Origin: Diprion similis
Lineage: Eukaryota; Arthropoda; Insecta; Hymenoptera; Diprionidae
NCBI RefSeq assembly: GCF_021155765.1
Contig: NC_060115.1
Location: forward strand, 8,040,493-8,104,492
Direction of reading: 5' to 3'
Length of the DNA: 64,000 nucleotides
Part shown: positions 16,798-29,094 of the stretch, piece by piece
Numbering within the stretch: the stretch's first letter is position 1
How the letters are laid out: the number at the start of each line of letters is the position of its first letter
Notes under the pieces: model-generated
The model's input: only the letters and a program-made list of their open reading frames with translations
What the model was told of the DNA's origin: nothing
Databases searched by the model: none
Made by a program: the position numbers and the translations under genes

Positions 16798-17893
16798 ATG
16801 TCCTCTGCGGTAAGTAAAATACAAAAATTTAAATATGAAACGCAAAGAATTATTCGTACTCACATTCTTTATGATATTCTCTTACAATGAAGGATCGTAA
16901 CCTCAAAATGCAACAAACAACCTAAGGGCGAATTTATATCTGTATGATAGTTTTGTAAAATTGTGAATTTTACTGTATTTTGATGTAATATATCGCTTCA
17001 TTAAATGCACCATTATTTTTTATCTCAGCGTCCTGATGATCATCGTCGGAAGTGGAATAGGGAGGAATATGAACGCATAGCACTGCAAAGGCTTCAAGAT
17101 GAGATTGCCGAAGAGGACTTGGGTATTCCTAAACAGCCAGCGGTTAAAAGAGAGCTGCTCAAACAGCGTGATTACAAAGTTGATCTTGAATCAAAACTTG
17201 GAAAAAGCGTCGTCATCAATAAAAATACACCATCATCGCAGACTGGAGGGTGAGTTCTTCGATTCTATTTAAAAAATTTTAGTCTTTTATTGCAGTAAAT
17301 CATTTGGTTTTTAACATACTTTATCCTTTTTATAGATATTATTGTAATGTTTGCGACTGTGTCGTCAAAGACTCGATCAACTTTTTGGATCACATTAATG
17401 GCACGAAACGTAAGTTTAGATATTCTCACTTATTATGATAAAAAAAATTTCTCGTTTCTCGATCTGCTTTTTAATCAACTTATGCGCATTTTTGCATCTT
17501 TTTTCCTGTACATGTGTTACTAATAATGTTATTCCCACTTCCAGATCAACGTAACTTGGGAATGTCCATGAAAATTGAACGCTCATCATTGGATCAAGTT
17601 AAAGCGAGGTTTGCTCACAACAAAAAAAAAATGGAAGAGAAAAAGAAGGATTATGATCTTGAACAGAGAGTAAAGGAATTGAAAGAAGAGGTAAATTATT
17701 GTTTTGGAAAAATCGCTTTCGGTCAATAACTGATTGTGTTTGTTCTCAGGAAGAAAAAATCAAGGAATATCGAAAAGAGAAGAGGAAAGATCGCAAGCGA
17801 AAGCTGGAGGAGGCCAATGAGGACGACGCAGGACCGTCTGATGAAATGGCTGCTGTTATGGGATTCTCTGGCTTTGGCTCAAAAAAAAAGTGA
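16798..17893 (+). CDS. ZMAT2: Zinc finger matrin-type protein 2 (ZMAT2 / Snu23), complete, 198 aa
   Basis: ZMAT2/Snu23 is a nuclear component of the spliceosomal U4/U6.U5 tri-snRNP and B complex, acting near the 5' splice site before activation. Five exons join in phase: 16798-16809, 17029-17249, 17336-17409, 17545-17690, 17750-17893 (597 nt). The length matches the ~199-residue family. The N-terminal [18 protein letters not shown] block is typical. The matrin-type C2H2 finger sits at residues 79-103 (YYCNVCDC ... HINGTKH), with Cys81, Cys84, His97 and His103 all present. A long charged helix ([19 protein letters not shown]) and a lysine-rich tail ending [10 protein letters not shown] follow. 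The first coding exon is only four codons (MSSA) and ends at GCG|GTAAGT. The gene is tandem with adenosine kinase but separately promoted, and it converges on the next gene. Confidence 0.96.
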
Positions 17894-18277
17894 GATAAAA
17901 TTAGTGTATTTGATATGTTTCATTCTCTACTTGACGTGCGTGTAATGTACATGTTGAAAAAGTGGACACAGAAGACTAAGATGAGTTTGACATCCTCAAG
18001 TGCAATTGTGAGAACTCAATTGTCAAGATTCTGCTGGATATGCATAGGATGATAATCTGAGTTTGTTTGACAAGGTACATTACCTGAATTATAAACTATA
18101 ATTTCTCATGTCGTGAATTATTCGTATTCTTAATAATTAAGAAATTAAATAACAGATATATGAATAATTGCACATCGTATATTTTCGGAAGTATGGATTG
18201 CTAGCAACAAGCACCATTTATTAAATGTACATATTACAATTTTCTTTGCAGTGAACATTGTTGATAACAAAATAATT

Positions 18278-18283
18278 AATAAA
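18278..18283 (+). other. Poly(A) signal, ZMAT2 (candidate)
   Basis: AATAAA about 385 bases after the ZMAT2 stop. The convergent gene's own candidate signal on the minus strand (AATAAA at 18449-18444) lies about 40 bases past its stop, so the two 3' ends nearly meet without overlapping. Confidence 0.4.
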
Positions 18284-18485
18284 ACATGTTTCACTAAAAC
18301 ATATACCGTACAGTTGAGATACAGAAGAATAATTATAAATTAATAATATTTACGAAATGAAAATAATTGGATAATAATTTTACGTGAATAAGTTAACCTG
18401 TTATAAAGTAATCAAAGATATAAAAAAGTCTAAGTTTTAAATTTTTATTGAATATCAAACAGCGATATCTACTGCCACATTAGTT

Positions 18486-20342
18486 TCAATTGGGATGGAA
18501 AGCTTTCGTCTTATAGGTTTCATCATATTCACAAGAATAATTGGATAACATTTCTTCTGGGTCTAAAGTCGTGCAATGCTCTATATATTTTGTACTGTTT
18601 AAATCGTGACGTCTACGTTTTCGTGGTATCTCATTGGTGCCAAATAGTCGTCCCAAATAATCGTTGCCAGTGGAAGCTTCTATTTTGTCCTGATCATCTA
18701 ACCATTCTTTCACAAAAGTTTGTACATTTTTCGAAATACTTGAAAAACTGTCGGTGGTGGAACATCTGCTTGTACTGAAGTCTGAAATATTCGAGCTATG
18801 GTTGCTTGTTCCAGGAAGTGAGTCTATCGATAAATGCTCGATTTTTGGAAAACTATTTTCAGGTATGTTAATAGTTGTAGATACTTGGCAGTTCTCTTGA
18901 AATGTGTTACAAGCCTTGCCCACTTTTGTGTCGATATAATCGTGATTTTGATCAAAAACATTGCGTCGCTTCAGTTGTTCCTTTTTTGAGCTGAATGTAG
19001 TCTTTTTTAACGTGTGAATGTCCGAAAAATCAACATCTTCAAGCATCGTAGGTTGCTTCGACAAGTAAAAATTTCCTAGGTGTTTTTCTTCACCGACAAA
19101 ACTTTCATATTTGTACTCAGGACTGAAGGTAAAGTTCAACTTAACAGGTGACCTGTTTTCTAGTACTGATTTTTGCTCTTCTTTTATAACCGAATTGTAT
19201 ATCCTGGATGACAACTTCCTTTTGTTTCTATCTTTTTTCTTAATTAAGGAAAGCTTTCGGCGTTGCAAATACATGGCCTGTGAGATTTTAAAACTAGAGT
19301 CCTTAACTTTCATGTCAGGCTGACTTTCCTGTTCAAAACTCATGGAATATTCAGATGATTGGCGATCAAATTCGATAGGGGAAAGTGAGATAGAACTGAT
19401 GTTAGACAGCTGGGACCCGATGTGTTCTGAGTCAGTGTTTAACAATTCATTAGGGGGTTTGTACAGGTGAAAACTTGTACAACTGACATTATCCACCTGT
19501 GCAGGTTTGATAATAGAATTTTCCTCGATATTCTTGAATAAATCAGAAAGTTTGAGATTCTCATCTTCATTTTGATTTATTTTAGCACTTTTATAAAAGA
19601 CCGATCTATGATCAGTCAGACTTGGCATTAAACCAGCCGCATTTTCTATCAATTTAGTTTTAGTTTTATTTTTCTCCACACGTGCAGTTTCACGTTTTAT
19701 CAATGCTGGTACAATGCTGGTTTCTTTCTTTGTTCGATTATCATTAGTGCATTCTGACAGAGCAACCTTCGCAGAAGAAGGTAATGAATAGTTTCCGAGT
19801 TTAGGCAACTCAGTAAAATGGCTTAATTCGTGTGTAGAATCTTCTGAGTCACTTAGCCCATCTGAAAACATTCTTGAAATTGCATTACTGTAATCATTCG
19901 GCTTGTTGTCCATCTTCTTACTTTTCTCGTTTTTTGAAAACAACCACATCGAATTTTCATTACAAGTAGTTTTTTGTGCCTGCGACTTTTTCAGTGCAAT
20001 TAAGGACGATGATGTTGACCCTGAATTTGCAGTATTTGATGATAACAAACTACTTTGAGAGGGCAGACTAGAATTTTTCATGGCTTTGCCACAGAACATT
20101 TGCGAACTCTTGTTTATGCCTTTATAACTGCTACCCATTTCCAATCTATTGATACTGCCTCCAAACTGTTTACTTAAATTATCTTTTACAGTTGATGATG
20201 CAGTCTTCTTTTTCTTACTCTCAAATGTCTTGGGCATTTTTTTAAATATCCTTTCTTTCCATATATTTTGTTGCTGATACCATTCAGTATTGTGGGATGA
20301 TTTATATCTGTCGACATAAGACGTATGTAAAAAATTAATCAT
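18486..20342 (-). CDS. Serine/lysine-rich protein of unknown function, 618 aa
   Basis: A single open exon of 618 codons is far too long to be chance in such AT-rich DNA. It ends 37 bases before a minus-strand AATAAA. I do not recognise a domain. The product is hydrophilic, rich in Ser, Lys and Asn, and has no signal peptide or membrane segment. It carries basic clusters: SKKKK near residue 42 and RKRRR at 574-578, close to the C-terminus. These suggest a nuclear, largely disordered protein. The most structured-looking part is the C-terminal ~60 residues (FVKEWLDDQDKIEA ... DPEEMLSNYSCEYDE). The first ATG in frame is at 20342; an acceptor-like TAAATTTGCAG sits 13 bases upstream and the frame stays open to it, so an upstream exon is likely. 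The next in-frame ATG (MPKTFESKKKK, about residue 36) is an alternative start. Confidence 0.75.
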   Translation of the reverse strand: MINFLHTSYVDRYKSSHNTEWYQQQNIWKERIFKKMPKTFESKKKKTASSTVKDNLSKQFGGSINRLEMGSSYKGINKSSQMFCGKAMKNSSLPSQSSLLSSNTANSGSTSSSLIALKKSQAQKTTCNENSMWLFSKNEKSKKMDNKPNDYSNAISRMFSDGLSDSEDSTHELSHFTELPKLGNYSLPSSAKVALSECTNDNRTKKETSIVPALIKRETARVEKNKTKTKLIENAAGLMPSLTDHRSVFYKSAKINQNEDENLKLSDLFKNIEENSIIKPAQVDNVSCTSFHLYKPPNELLNTDSEHIGSQLSNISSISLSPIEFDRQSSEYSMSFEQESQPDMKVKDSSFKISQAMYLQRRKLSLIKKKDRNKRKLSSRIYNSVIKEEQKSVLENRSPVKLNFTFSPEYKYESFVGEEKHLGNFYLSKQPTMLEDVDFSDIHTLKKTTFSSKKEQLKRRNVFDQNHDYIDTKVGKACNTFQENCQVSTTINIPENSFPKIEHLSIDSLPGTSNHSSNISDFSTSRCSTTDSFSSISKNVQTFVKEWLDDQDKIEASTGNDYLGRLFGTNEIPRKRRRHDLNSTKYIEHCTTLDPEEMLSNYSCEYDETYKTKAFHPN

Positions 20343-22284
20343 ATTCGCTTTTACACTGCAAATTTAGTATGTGGTTAGAATGTTGTTTCGGTTCCTTTCA
20401 ATCTTACTTCACAATTGATAATAATAAAATTTATTGACGTTTGAATTTATTTTGCATATATATTCTAAATTCTTATACATTTATGAGATATGCGGCGTTA
20501 GAAATTCCGAAAACAAAATAAAATTTCCATAATTGTGCACATATAATTAATGTTCATCGTCGTTCCCGGATATTCAATACGGCATGCGAGATTTACGTCA
20601 CGTGGTATGCATTTGTATCAATAAGTAATGGTATGTATAGAAATAAAAATGTTAATATATATACTATTAAGAGAGTTTAGTCACCGACAACCGATTTTTT
20701 AAAGAGAAGTTACATTTCTTGAAATAGCGATCCTTTACCATACCCCGCAGCTCATGTGCCTATCTAGTTGATAGTAATATAATTACTTACTTGCTAAATA
20801 GATATCGTTAGTTGAAGTCTTGACCGCAACGTAGATCAATGATTGATCGATTATATCATCAGTTCTTGAAGAGCTTTCAGCTATTAACCTAAGCAACGCG
20901 AAGTTGGCTTCGAATTCGATGTGTAAGTTTAACTATGTGAGTAATTCAAAATCTGAGAGTTCTACTTCCCGATATTAATCTATTAAAACGGTGCGGCAGT
21001 AAAAACTGCTCATCAGCATCTGAAATTTGATTACCAAAAAAAAAAAGAATACTCTTATTTCGAATTTCGAATTGGCCCTACTTTTACGTATACGTTCGCG
21101 AGGGTGCAGGTAGACAGCGTAGGAATACATATTTTCTGGAACGAAAAAACAATTGCAGAATGATACACGCTTCGCGATTGTTACTCCATAGATTTTAACG
21201 ACATTTTAAATTGATCCGAAACCGGAAGTCAGACTTCTCTATCTCTAGTCGCCCACGAAAGTAATATCCCTCAATTATTACCCACTTTGCACGCGAAGTG
21301 GTGAAGTTTTATTAATACGGCAGTTAAAATCGGAATTATCGTGATGAAACGAAAGTGTTTGCGCTTCGGTGTGTCTGCGCGGGAGATAGGAGGGTGAGAG
21401 CTGAGGATATATCGCATCTAGTTGCAGGATATACGCTCGCGAAGCGCGACTAAGATCGCCGTCTAGCCGAGCTCAGAGAGCTCAGAGAGCTCAGAGCCGT
21501 TTCTCCCGCGTTTGCTGCCTCCTTCGTCCCGACGACGTCGTCGCCCGTGTTCCCCTATTCGACCTGACCTGCGAGGCAGGTTCATCGAGAGCCTGCGATC
21601 TTAGATCCCAGCTCATCGTCAGTCGGTTAGGATCCGCCGTGCGCAGGTGTTCTGAATCGTCGACGGACCGTTTGGGCGACAGCATATTCGTTTGAGAAAG
21701 TTGCAGGCAGTGAACATCGCAGAAAACATATCTGCAATCATATCGAAACTATACGCGTGCAGGGTGGGAACAAAAGACGATGGCATGCGATAGGAAACAC
21801 GCAACACGGTTGATCGAACATTTCGCGGACGATAATTGAGCGTGGACAATAACAACTGAGTGGTGTGTGCGGTATTTATCGTCGCCTCAGAGGTTCGGTG
21901 AGTGAAAAACATCGCATTGAGTATTTTGACGCGACTTCGGCTGATTCTTCTCCAACTTCGTTGAAACGTTAGCCGAGGGTTAATCCAGTGTGAAGTTGCG
22001 CGCGTACCGTGCTTGAGGAGATAGTCTATTCTCCGCGCTCACTTGTTTCCTAGTATTACATTAACACGCTGTCAGTGTATGTGTGTGTTGTGTGTTGTTT
22101 GATTGAGGAACAGATGTGTTTACTCGCAACAACAAAGCTGTTGTATTATATATATTACGTGTCTGAAACTGGTGAATGAAATACGTCACGTGAGTTTTCT
22201 CTCGTGTTAATCCTACATCAATTAACTGACTTTTCCGACCATAATCTTTTCGACAACCTTGACGATCCGCCGAACGAAAAGAAC
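20343..22284. promoter_or_regulatory. Divergent upstream region of the 618-aa gene and the otopetrin gene, with probable otopetrin 5' UTR
   Basis: No coding frame is supported here. The section from about 21300 to 22280 is richer in GC and CpG than its surroundings (GCGCTTCGGTG, GACGACGTCGTCGCC), as expected for a promoter and 5' leader. It contains a three-fold GAGCTCAGA repeat at 21470-21497. It leads into the short coding exon at 22285 on the plus strand. The exact start site cannot be read from sequence. Confidence 0.45.
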
Positions 22285-22339
22285 ATGCCAAGGACATCGA
22301 ACCTCCAGCCCATCGCGGAATCGAATACTTTGAAACCGA
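22285..22339 (+). CDS. Otopetrin alternative first coding exon (18-residue N-terminus)
   Basis: The only ATG in this open stretch (AAGAACATGCC) starts an 18-codon reading, MPRTSNLQPIAESNTLKP. It ends one base into a codon at a strong donor (CCGA|GTGAGT). The shared otopetrin exon at 51676 needs exactly one base from its partner, so the two join in frame, with the junction codon becoming ATG (Met). The product would be 663 aa and lack the 342-residue N-terminal region of the long form. The frame is open upstream as well, but without another ATG. The alternative view is that this is a non-coding leader exon spliced to the 40392 exon. Confidence 0.5.
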
Positions 22340-25300
22340 GTGAGTATCTATTACAATTTAACATAGCGCATATATTTTACCACGAATCGTATTAGATCGA
22401 AATTGAAAATGAAGATGAAGTGAAAACTTCTTCGGCATCGAATTATACGGGAGTTGATTCTGCTCCAGAAAATTACACCCTGTGTCACAGACATTGCACT
22501 TTTATTTTCATTAGAAAATTTCGTCCGTTTTCGGTTCCGCCGATGATTTTTCAAGCGTATAATCAGCTGCGTAGATCCGAGCATTCGCGCTTCTTGAATA
22601 GAAAATAAAAGAAAAAATCTATAACTAACTATCGATGTAATGATGTAGTGGCATTCATCATTAATCACGAGTAAGCTTGACGTTGACTGACGATTAGTTT
22701 TTGTCTACTAACAACAGTAACAACATGGTGGAACAACCGGGAGATGTTGTTTCGGTAATTTGCATTTATTTCTAATTAAAAACTCATCTATAATTGTACA
22801 ATCTGACGATGCTCATTGTAACTGAATTCGTTTCAAGCGTTAAACGAAGGGTTAATTAGCGTTTGGAGATAAAAAAAAATGAAATATTCATAACGCAATG
22901 TGGGATATTAGGAAAAAACCTTTTTTACGACCTATAATTCATCGTCTATAAATCGAATGGCATTCACACGAATATAACCGTATTCCAGTCTAATATCTAA
23001 CGCCTCTCTCTCTCTCTCTGTCTCCACATAACCGGAGATCACCCGCTGATTTCTCAACTGTACGAGTATACTTAAAAAGAAACAAAGAAAAAAAAATTTT
23101 ATAGTCGTCAGAAAACCATGTTCAATGTCCATATTATATATTAAGCCTCTCGTTCACTGAATGAATATCATGTGCATCCTAGTACAGGGTACAGCCTGTA
23201 CCTGCACTTCTCAAGGAAACATTATAATCCTATTAGTTTCTAGTCGGAAGTACGTCTGTTCATAGCATAGTCAATTTTTTCCACACCTTGTCGACGTTTT
23301 TTCATTTTATTCGTAACACAGACTCGCTTATTATTCTGATATTACTATACATATTACTATTATTATACTATAGATTCTTTCGAACTTTCGAACAAAGAAT
23401 TATATATGTGTAATATATGTAAGACCGAAGTGAAATTTAAGTATTAAACTTACGGTATCGCTGAAATATACGATCAATATTATTTAGAAGATACTATACG
23501 TGAAAGGATCTTTTTTTAGCAACGATTTTATATTTTCGTAAATCACCGATAGTCCTGGCCAAAGTCGTTTCAAAGATTTATTAGAATGGCCTGCAAATTT
23601 CACGTGGGATCAATCTAGGTATATAAACCGTAAGTTTTAAAATTCTTAATCTCATCGCATGTCTCCGCTAATGGCATTCACTCGATTTCAAGTCTTCGCG
23701 TTATTAAGCTCAGTCTGCGCATGCATGCATTTCTTTTTTATTCACGGTCGTTCGTCAAACACTTGGCGCCGTTTGTGTATTCAATAATTATAATTCTTAC
23801 CTGTACCTAATATAAAACAGTATTGCGACTATTTAACGGGGTGTCGAGATTTCCCTTCTTTCTCTTTGGGTCAGTGTGTTAGATTTTTTCGATCCTTTCG
23901 ACTTGACTGTAATTCAATCACATCAATTCTATAAAATGTAAAAAAAAAAAAAAAACGTACGAAGATTTCTATGATTTCTTGGTATATACCAAAATGCAAC
24001 TTTCTTTCACAATTAACCTCATCGTTGTAACGTTCTATATATATACACATATATTGGTTGTTAATTTATTTACATCCGGAAGAAGTTGTTTTTGTTCAAC
24101 CTAACTGACCCCAAGTTTTCTAATGCAGGGTAATAGAAAAAATATGTAGGTAGTTCCAACATTTCGTTATAGTCAGACGACGCGAATATTATAGAAATAA
24201 GTGTTATACACTGATTTAGCGACAGAGATATTATATATAAATTAATGTCACCTTCTGTATCTATTTATGTGTATATGTATAGATGTATTTTTTTTTTCAA
24301 TCACGTTTCTCGACTAACAGGTGACCGACTGATCTTTTGAAAGCCTATTTAAAGCTAAGCTAGTCGACCTGAGCGGTTTTTTTTTGACATTTCTCGCATA
24401 CTCGCTGCCATTAGATGAAAGTACCTAATTAGGTGTTTATAGTGGTACTCGTCGCCTTTTTTTTTATCTCTATCCATTTGTTAGAAACTGAAGATCGATG
24501 CTGATTCCTGTCGATCGTTTGTACCAGAATCCACAGCATTTTGATACGTGGATGTGGATGCGGTCTGAGATCATAATTATTCGGTCGATATATATATCGA
24601 CTCTTTCGATGACCTGTCGTTATTCAAAAATTGAAAAAGCTTCGTTGCCTGTTCCTGAGTTGGAATGAATTTATCACATCATCATCCATCTCTGACTCCT
24701 TTCACTGCTTTTCGTCTTATGGTCTTAACTGCGTGCTAAAGTTTCTTTTCTTTTTCTGCACATATCATAGCGGGATTCGATTCTGACTTTCTACAAAGGT
24801 TATTTCATTTTATTATCATTATTCATACCGCCTTTGCATTATTATGCACTACGAATCTGAAAATTTCGCCAACCTTTGTTTTTTCCTATCCTTTCTCACA
24901 AAAATAAAATAATATCATTCGTGCGAAAGTCGAAAGTTTATAATAATAGGCATCAATTATACAGCTAATCGGCGCTCCATCATTATCAATTGCGGACGGT
25001 TCAACAACTCGCGCTTTCGCTTTTATTTATATACATAGATACATTGTACTTACATATAGATATATATTATAGGAAGATACTACTATAGGTACCTACTATA
25101 TAATATATTCACTTCCGCACAATTTTATAATCAATTATCATACCGTCGACTGTGCACCATTTATATCCTCGTCTCGGATATCGTAATTACACAGAGAGAG
25201 AGAGAGAGAGAGAGAAAAAAAGAGATTCAATTATGTCAGAGTTTATCTCTATGCTCCTGATGTAAAATAAACTTTCGGACTTACGGCAGAAATTCAGCGC

Positions 25301-25723
25301 CGCGATCTGTAATCGTGATTGCAATATATGTAAGGTCGTTACAGTATTTTTGGAGAGCATTTTTTGCATTTCGGTGTGCATATACAAATATACACACTTC
25401 ACTTTTTGCAGCTGGAGAAACGGCGTGATTTCTTAATCGTTCGTTATATCGCGGTAAGAAATTACGGATAAGAAATCCACTTACATGGGAATTCCGAAGG
25501 AAATTTCAATGCCGATTCTCTTGCTCTGGACTCGAGCTTGCAAGTTGAAAATATACGTGCCTCTTACTATCTTTACGGGGCTAATGCAGCCAAAGATTTA
25601 CACGATGAACACGAAGATAAGATCAGAGTTTCTCTTTAAAATTCAAAATAATTATCTTAAGACTCGATGATTCTGATATTCCGTTCGATTTGACACGAGA
25701 TAGTATCAACGCGTTCTTTCTTT

Positions 25724-25727
<4 letters not shown>

Positions 25728-25796
<69 letters not shown>

Positions 25797-25800
25797 TCTT
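25728..25800. repeat. (CT)n microsatellite
   Basis: About 70 bp of near-perfect CT dinucleotide repeat (GA on the other strand). It sits in the otopetrin upstream intron and accounts for the Arg-Glu repeat frames on the minus strand. Confidence 0.95.
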
Positions 25801-26389
25801 GTATAACGCGTAGAAAAACCACGTTGCGTTGTAGCGACAATAAATCTTTCCGGAGATAGCTTGTCCATTCATTCATTCATTCACGCGCAGTGTGTGTGTG
25901 TGCGTGTGTGCAGCGACGACGAAACCTCGCACGATAAATTATTCGAGCCATGCTTCATGATGCAGCAGGTTTCTCGATCTCTCCGTGTATCCCCATTTGA
26001 ACTGTGCAAATATATTATGATCCTAAGTGAAAATACAACGTGAGAAATGAAGAAATTCGCGAAGGGGGTGAGATCGAGATGCGGTGGATTGTAAAAACTT
26101 GCCGCATCGCGAATTCGACGCGGAATACGTACGCGCGATGACGTTCGTTTTATAGCACCGGTCGGCGTGTATGTACATACGTGCAGTGTTAACCTGGATT
26201 GGCGTTCTTATGCCTATACGAGCACGGAGAAACGGATGCAGAACTTCTGCAACGGATTCCCGCGTTGGGGATCTTTTGCTTTTTCTTGCTTTTATGCCGT
26301 TTCACGCGAGGATCATGCCAGAGTATTTTTTTCATTTTAACATCGAAAATCGCATCATTGCAATTGCTTAGACATGGCATAAAATAGTT

Positions 26390-26590
26390 CGGAGCTGTTT
26401 TGGATCGCTTAAAACCATTTTCAGTACATTTGGAATTACTTGAAAATGGTTTGAAACCATTCCTGATCATTTTGAAATTATTTAAGAATTGTTTGAAACT
26501 TGTTGAAATCGGTTTGAAGGATTTTAGAATAATTTTGAAACCGTTTGAAACCATTTGAAATGCTTTGAAACCGTTTTAAATTGATTGTTA
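26390..26590. repeat. Degenerate repeat with a 10-bp period (phased A/T tracts)
   Basis: Variants of TTGAAACCGT/TTGAAACCAT recur about every 10 bases for roughly 200 bp. The clearest units are at 26532-26576 (GAAACCGTTT, GAAACCATTT, GAAATGCTTT, GAAACCGTTT). A/T tracts repeated at the helical pitch are the classic pattern of curved DNA. The long minus-strand open frame across it is produced by the repeat. Confidence 0.75.
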
Positions 26591-26679
26591 TTTTATCTGT
26601 GGGCGAACAATCGCTGGAATAAAATTCATCAAACGTTTCGACGACGCAACCAAAAGAGAGAGAGAGAGAGAGAAACTTA

Positions 26680-27068
26680 CCCCAATTATTTTATGTAAAG
26701 TTATTCTTCTAGACATACGAGTATACATGTTTCATAAATAAATTATGTTTTTGGGATGTCTGATTACGAATCTAAAATCAGATTTAAAAAATTTAAGATG
26801 GCGGATCCAATATCGTGGACGAAAATTTAAAATTCGATCGAATCCGTAGAAAAAACTCTGTCCAGGGATTTTGAGACCGTTGATTACGAATATGAAATCA
26901 GATTTTGAAGCCTCTGCATACAGTTTTTTGACCGTATTCGATTAAATTTGAAATTTTAATCCACCACATTGAATCCGCCGCCATGAATTTTTGAAATCTA
27001 CATTGAGTTTCGTAATCAGCGACGAAAAGTTAACTCAACAAAATAATGTGTGACGCAAGGGGCTAATA
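26680..27068. repeat. Imperfect foldback element (MITE-like)
   Basis: TGATTACGAATCTAAAATCAG ... GATGGCGGATCCAAT at 26761-26860 reappears as an imperfect reverse complement at about 26920-27018 (about 75% identity by eye). Weaker pairing continues outward to CCCCAATTATTTT on the left and AAAATAATGTGTGACGCAAGGGG on the right. TGATTACGAAT also recurs directly at 26881. There is no open frame for a transposase, so it would be non-autonomous. Target-site duplications are not clear. Confidence 0.65.
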
Positions 27069-29094
27069 TCCAGGGTCAATCGTTTCTTGAAAGATCCGCG
27101 ATACCGTTTTTGCATGTTTGTATAACAACGTCTTAATTTCGCTAGACGAAATAGCGCACAAGTAGCTTTCTTTGCTTTCTTGTTTGTTCATTTGCCTCTT
27201 CGTCCTGAAATTCCTCTCCTTTCGCATTTATATATATGTAGAATACAAGTTGGTTGGCACATTATCGTTTTACCGATATATTCCAAGCGTTTCTATATAA
27301 TGTACGTTAGTTTCCCTGCCACCAATTTATTTGCTTGTGTGTGTTTGTGTTTGTGTTTGTATCTAGACGCGATTCATTTACGCGCGAAAACCGGTGCTTA
27401 GTGTATACGCGCCGGTCATGTGAGAGCTTTCTACTTTCGAAGAAACGTGTGATTCGAGCTAAGTTTTTACTCATTTTTACGACTTTCGCATGATTTACGC
27501 GGACCTCGATGATTTTTAAAGAAAATGAGTAAATCTCGTCTGCGTCAATATTATACATACAGTGTGTCGGAAGTTTCCAAAATATACACTTATTTACACT
27601 TTAATGCGGCGTGTAAAGGCTTCTCGTGATAAATTAATTACGAGAAAAAAATTTATTCAAGCCTACTCTCAATATGCTCTTCAAATAAATCTGTATTATT
27701 GCTACGATGTATACCTATAGCTATACGAATTGCTGCTTGCAGACGCGGGACGAATTCTTAACGCGATAAGCTACACGCTTTGATGCTGTGAAATTGATCG
27801 ATGCAGCTTATAGCTGCTCGACTATCCTTTCCGTAGGTATCCTCATCTTGCGCGATCTCTGCTGCTGTGAAATCCGTATAAAAAAAATGTTATTCAAAAA
27901 TATCCCATTCATTTTTCTCATCGTCATTGAGTGAGGCGTGATATTTCCGCAAGCTAGCTTAACGGGGTGAAAAGACGGAGTTCCAAGCAGGTTAAACAAG
28001 GACGCCTTTCGTCCTTAAGTGTTCGCTGTCCACTTTTAAATATCAGTTTTTATGTCCAACGATTGAAGCTTGTCCGCGGCGTTTTTTCATGTTCTTCATT
28101 GTACCTGCACGTCTTTCCGCATCATATATAATAAATACTCACCTTCCTCGCTATGTGCCAGCTATGCAATTATCTAATCTTGGATGCCGCTGCGCTCAAG
28201 TGCAGAGGAGAATAAGCCTCATACTCGTGTATGTGAGCGTGATGCAGAATTTTTTTTTTAACATGACATCGCTGCGTTAGTTACAACCGAGCGCAATGCG
28301 CTCCGTTCTGCATACGCTTTGTGCGGTGGTTCTTACGTTGGTCATAATCTTTTGGGTTTACAATTTTCACCGAACGTGTTAATCGTAATCGTATAGGATA
28401 GTATCAACGGATTTGGATAATTGAGGAAATGGTTAGTGAGTTAGGTTGCTTTCGTATACTGTGATCGTGATTTTCGTAATTAGGGACACTGATGTATATA
28501 GGTATGTATAACGGTTTGAGTTATTATTGTAGGCTAGTAACTAGGGCGAAATATTATTCAAACTAGGTCAACTTCTAATTTTTATTCCTTTGATACAGCG
28601 TATTATTTTATTTCCCAAATACTTGCATATACGTATAGAAAGTAAAATGAGTAAGCCTCCTTAATATTATGATTCACTTTTTCTCGCCTATGATTGGGAG
28701 GAAATTCCGTTTTCTGTATAGAGAAAAGAGGAAAAGACGTAACTGGTCAGATTAGCAGATCCGGTTACGGGATAACTAACGCGATAATTATTGTTCAAAT
28801 AGTATAATTAGTAGTCGATAAAAACCACTATTGTGAATAATTAGGCTTTTTACTAAATAGAAAGTACAATCCTCCGTCGATAATATGCAAAAACTTTTAT
28901 TACCGAAGCATAACGTGCTTAATATCACCTCAATTATATAGACCAGGTATAATACAGAAAAATGGGTTTTTTTAAATTAAAGAGTGAAGACACAAAAATA
29001 TACGTTAACTAAATAAATAATAAATTAATAGATCAATATCGACAAGCACCATGGATCTGATACATCTTACGCTATATAAATGTAATAATAAAAA

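Noticed and set aside
25623-25872. Arg-Glu repeat frames on the minus strand
   Set aside because: They are translations of the (CT)n microsatellite.
26189-26554. 121-codon minus-strand open frame
   Set aside because: Its Phe-Lys-rich repeats come from the 10-bp DNA repeat; no start context or homology.
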